Positions 48,186 to 48,356 of a stretch of 48,356 nucleotides of DNA are shown here, in pieces. Origin of the DNA: Amycolatopsis acidicola. GTDB taxonomy: Bacteria > Actinomycetota > Actinomycetes > Mycobacteriales > Pseudonocardiaceae. Where the stretch lies: the NCBI RefSeq assembly GCF_007713735.2, contig NZ_VMNW02000072.1, forward strand, positions 1 through 48,356, written 5' to 3'. Below the pieces are notes generated by a model that was not told the origin of the DNA, ran no database searches, and worked only from the letters and a program-made list of their open reading frames with translations. The position numbers and the translations under genes are program-made. Numbering within the stretch: the stretch's first letter is position 1; each line of letters opens with the position of its first letter.

Positions 48186-48356
48186 GTGTTGGCCCCTCCC
48201 GCGCGCGACTTGGCCACCCACGCACGTGTATTGGCCGCCCACGCCCACGAGTTGGCCACCCGCCTCGGCATGGCGGCCCACCACTTCGACCGGAACGGCA
48301 AACTCCCGGGCGGGAACGGCAAACACGCCCGCGGGGGCGGCAAACACGCCCGGGCG
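48186..48356. repeat. array C of 21-bp repeats, runs off the window
   Basis: Reverse cores start at 48186 (GTGTTGG), 48207 (GACTTGG), 48228 (GTATTGG), 48249 (GAGTTGG) and probably 48270 (ATGGCGG, decayed), exactly 21 bp apart. Forward cores of the variant type GCAAACT or GCAAACA start at 48298, 48319 and 48340, again every 21 bp, and continue past the right edge. Orientation changes between them as in arrays A and B. Confidence 0.85.

Noticed and set aside
1..48356. tRNA, rRNA, insertion sequence or prophage
   Set aside because: I saw no cloverleaf-like sequence, no transposase or integrase motifs and no terminal inverted repeats with target duplications.

Overview
The window is high-GC actinobacterial DNA with frequent GTG starts, many start/stop overlaps of the GTGA or ATGA kind, and genes packed on both strands. 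The clgR-pspA-pspM block beside cinA, pgsA, rimO, an argA-type acetyltransferase and ftsK matches gene order known from mycobacteria. The PPE/EspG-type genes, the DUF574 methyltransferase and the MoxR/DUF58/transglutaminase operon fit Pseudonocardiaceae; Amycolatopsis or a close relative is my best guess, but this is inference. No tRNA, rRNA, IS element, phage or CRISPR array was seen.

Layout. 1-2181 (-): accessory genes of a type VII (ESX-like) cluster that continues off the left edge. 2475-7331 (+): moxR, DUF58 and transglutaminase operon. 7651-10402 (-): DUF3040 membrane protein, DNA polymerase IV and a methyltransferase. 10452-12150 (+): orphan ParA-like ATPase overlapping a Nei/Fpg glycosylase. 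12206-12465: a highly structured non-coding region with a 16-nt match to the 16S anti-Shine-Dalgarno end, a 12-codon ORF and a terminator. 12623-14271 (+): GNAT acetyltransferase and pyrD. 14243-15556 (-): amidase relative that has lost its catalytic residues. 15557-16295: repeat island. 16296-25298 (-): pspM, pspA, clgR, cinA, pgsA, rimO and a giant protein with three tandem CbbX/EccA-like AAA+ modules. 25406-31631: argA-like gene, secreted protein, SDR/TetR pair, ftsK and an acyltransferase. 31632-32046: second repeat island. 32047-42639: mixed metabolic and regulatory genes, namely the DUF574 methyltransferase, a membrane protein/TetR pair, an FMN monooxygenase with its MFS transporter, wrbA, an aldo-keto reductase with a divergent XRE regulator, an EamA exporter and a vWA/solute-binding lipid-anchored or membrane protein. 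42755-48168: a MacB-type ABC exporter operon (lipoprotein, adaptor, ATPase, permease) divergent from a two-component system. 48186-48356: third repeat island, running off the right edge.

How the parts work together. The ClgR/PspA/PspM module is the envelope-stress response, and a ClgR-type operator lies directly upstream of clgR. The MacB-type operon and divergent response regulator/kinase look like a signal-responsive envelope efflux unit. Several divergent pairs carry clear dyad operators between them (27573-27602, 33605-33663, 39034-39054). Many single genes have a TANNNT -10 box only 6-8 nt before the start codon, which suggests leaderless transcripts.

The least explained features are three arrays of one repeat with an exact 21-bp period (about two helical turns). 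Each array switches orientation once, so it forms a very long inverted repeat, and each lies just 3' of a gene. The structured RNA region at 12206-12465 is the second strong candidate for something new.
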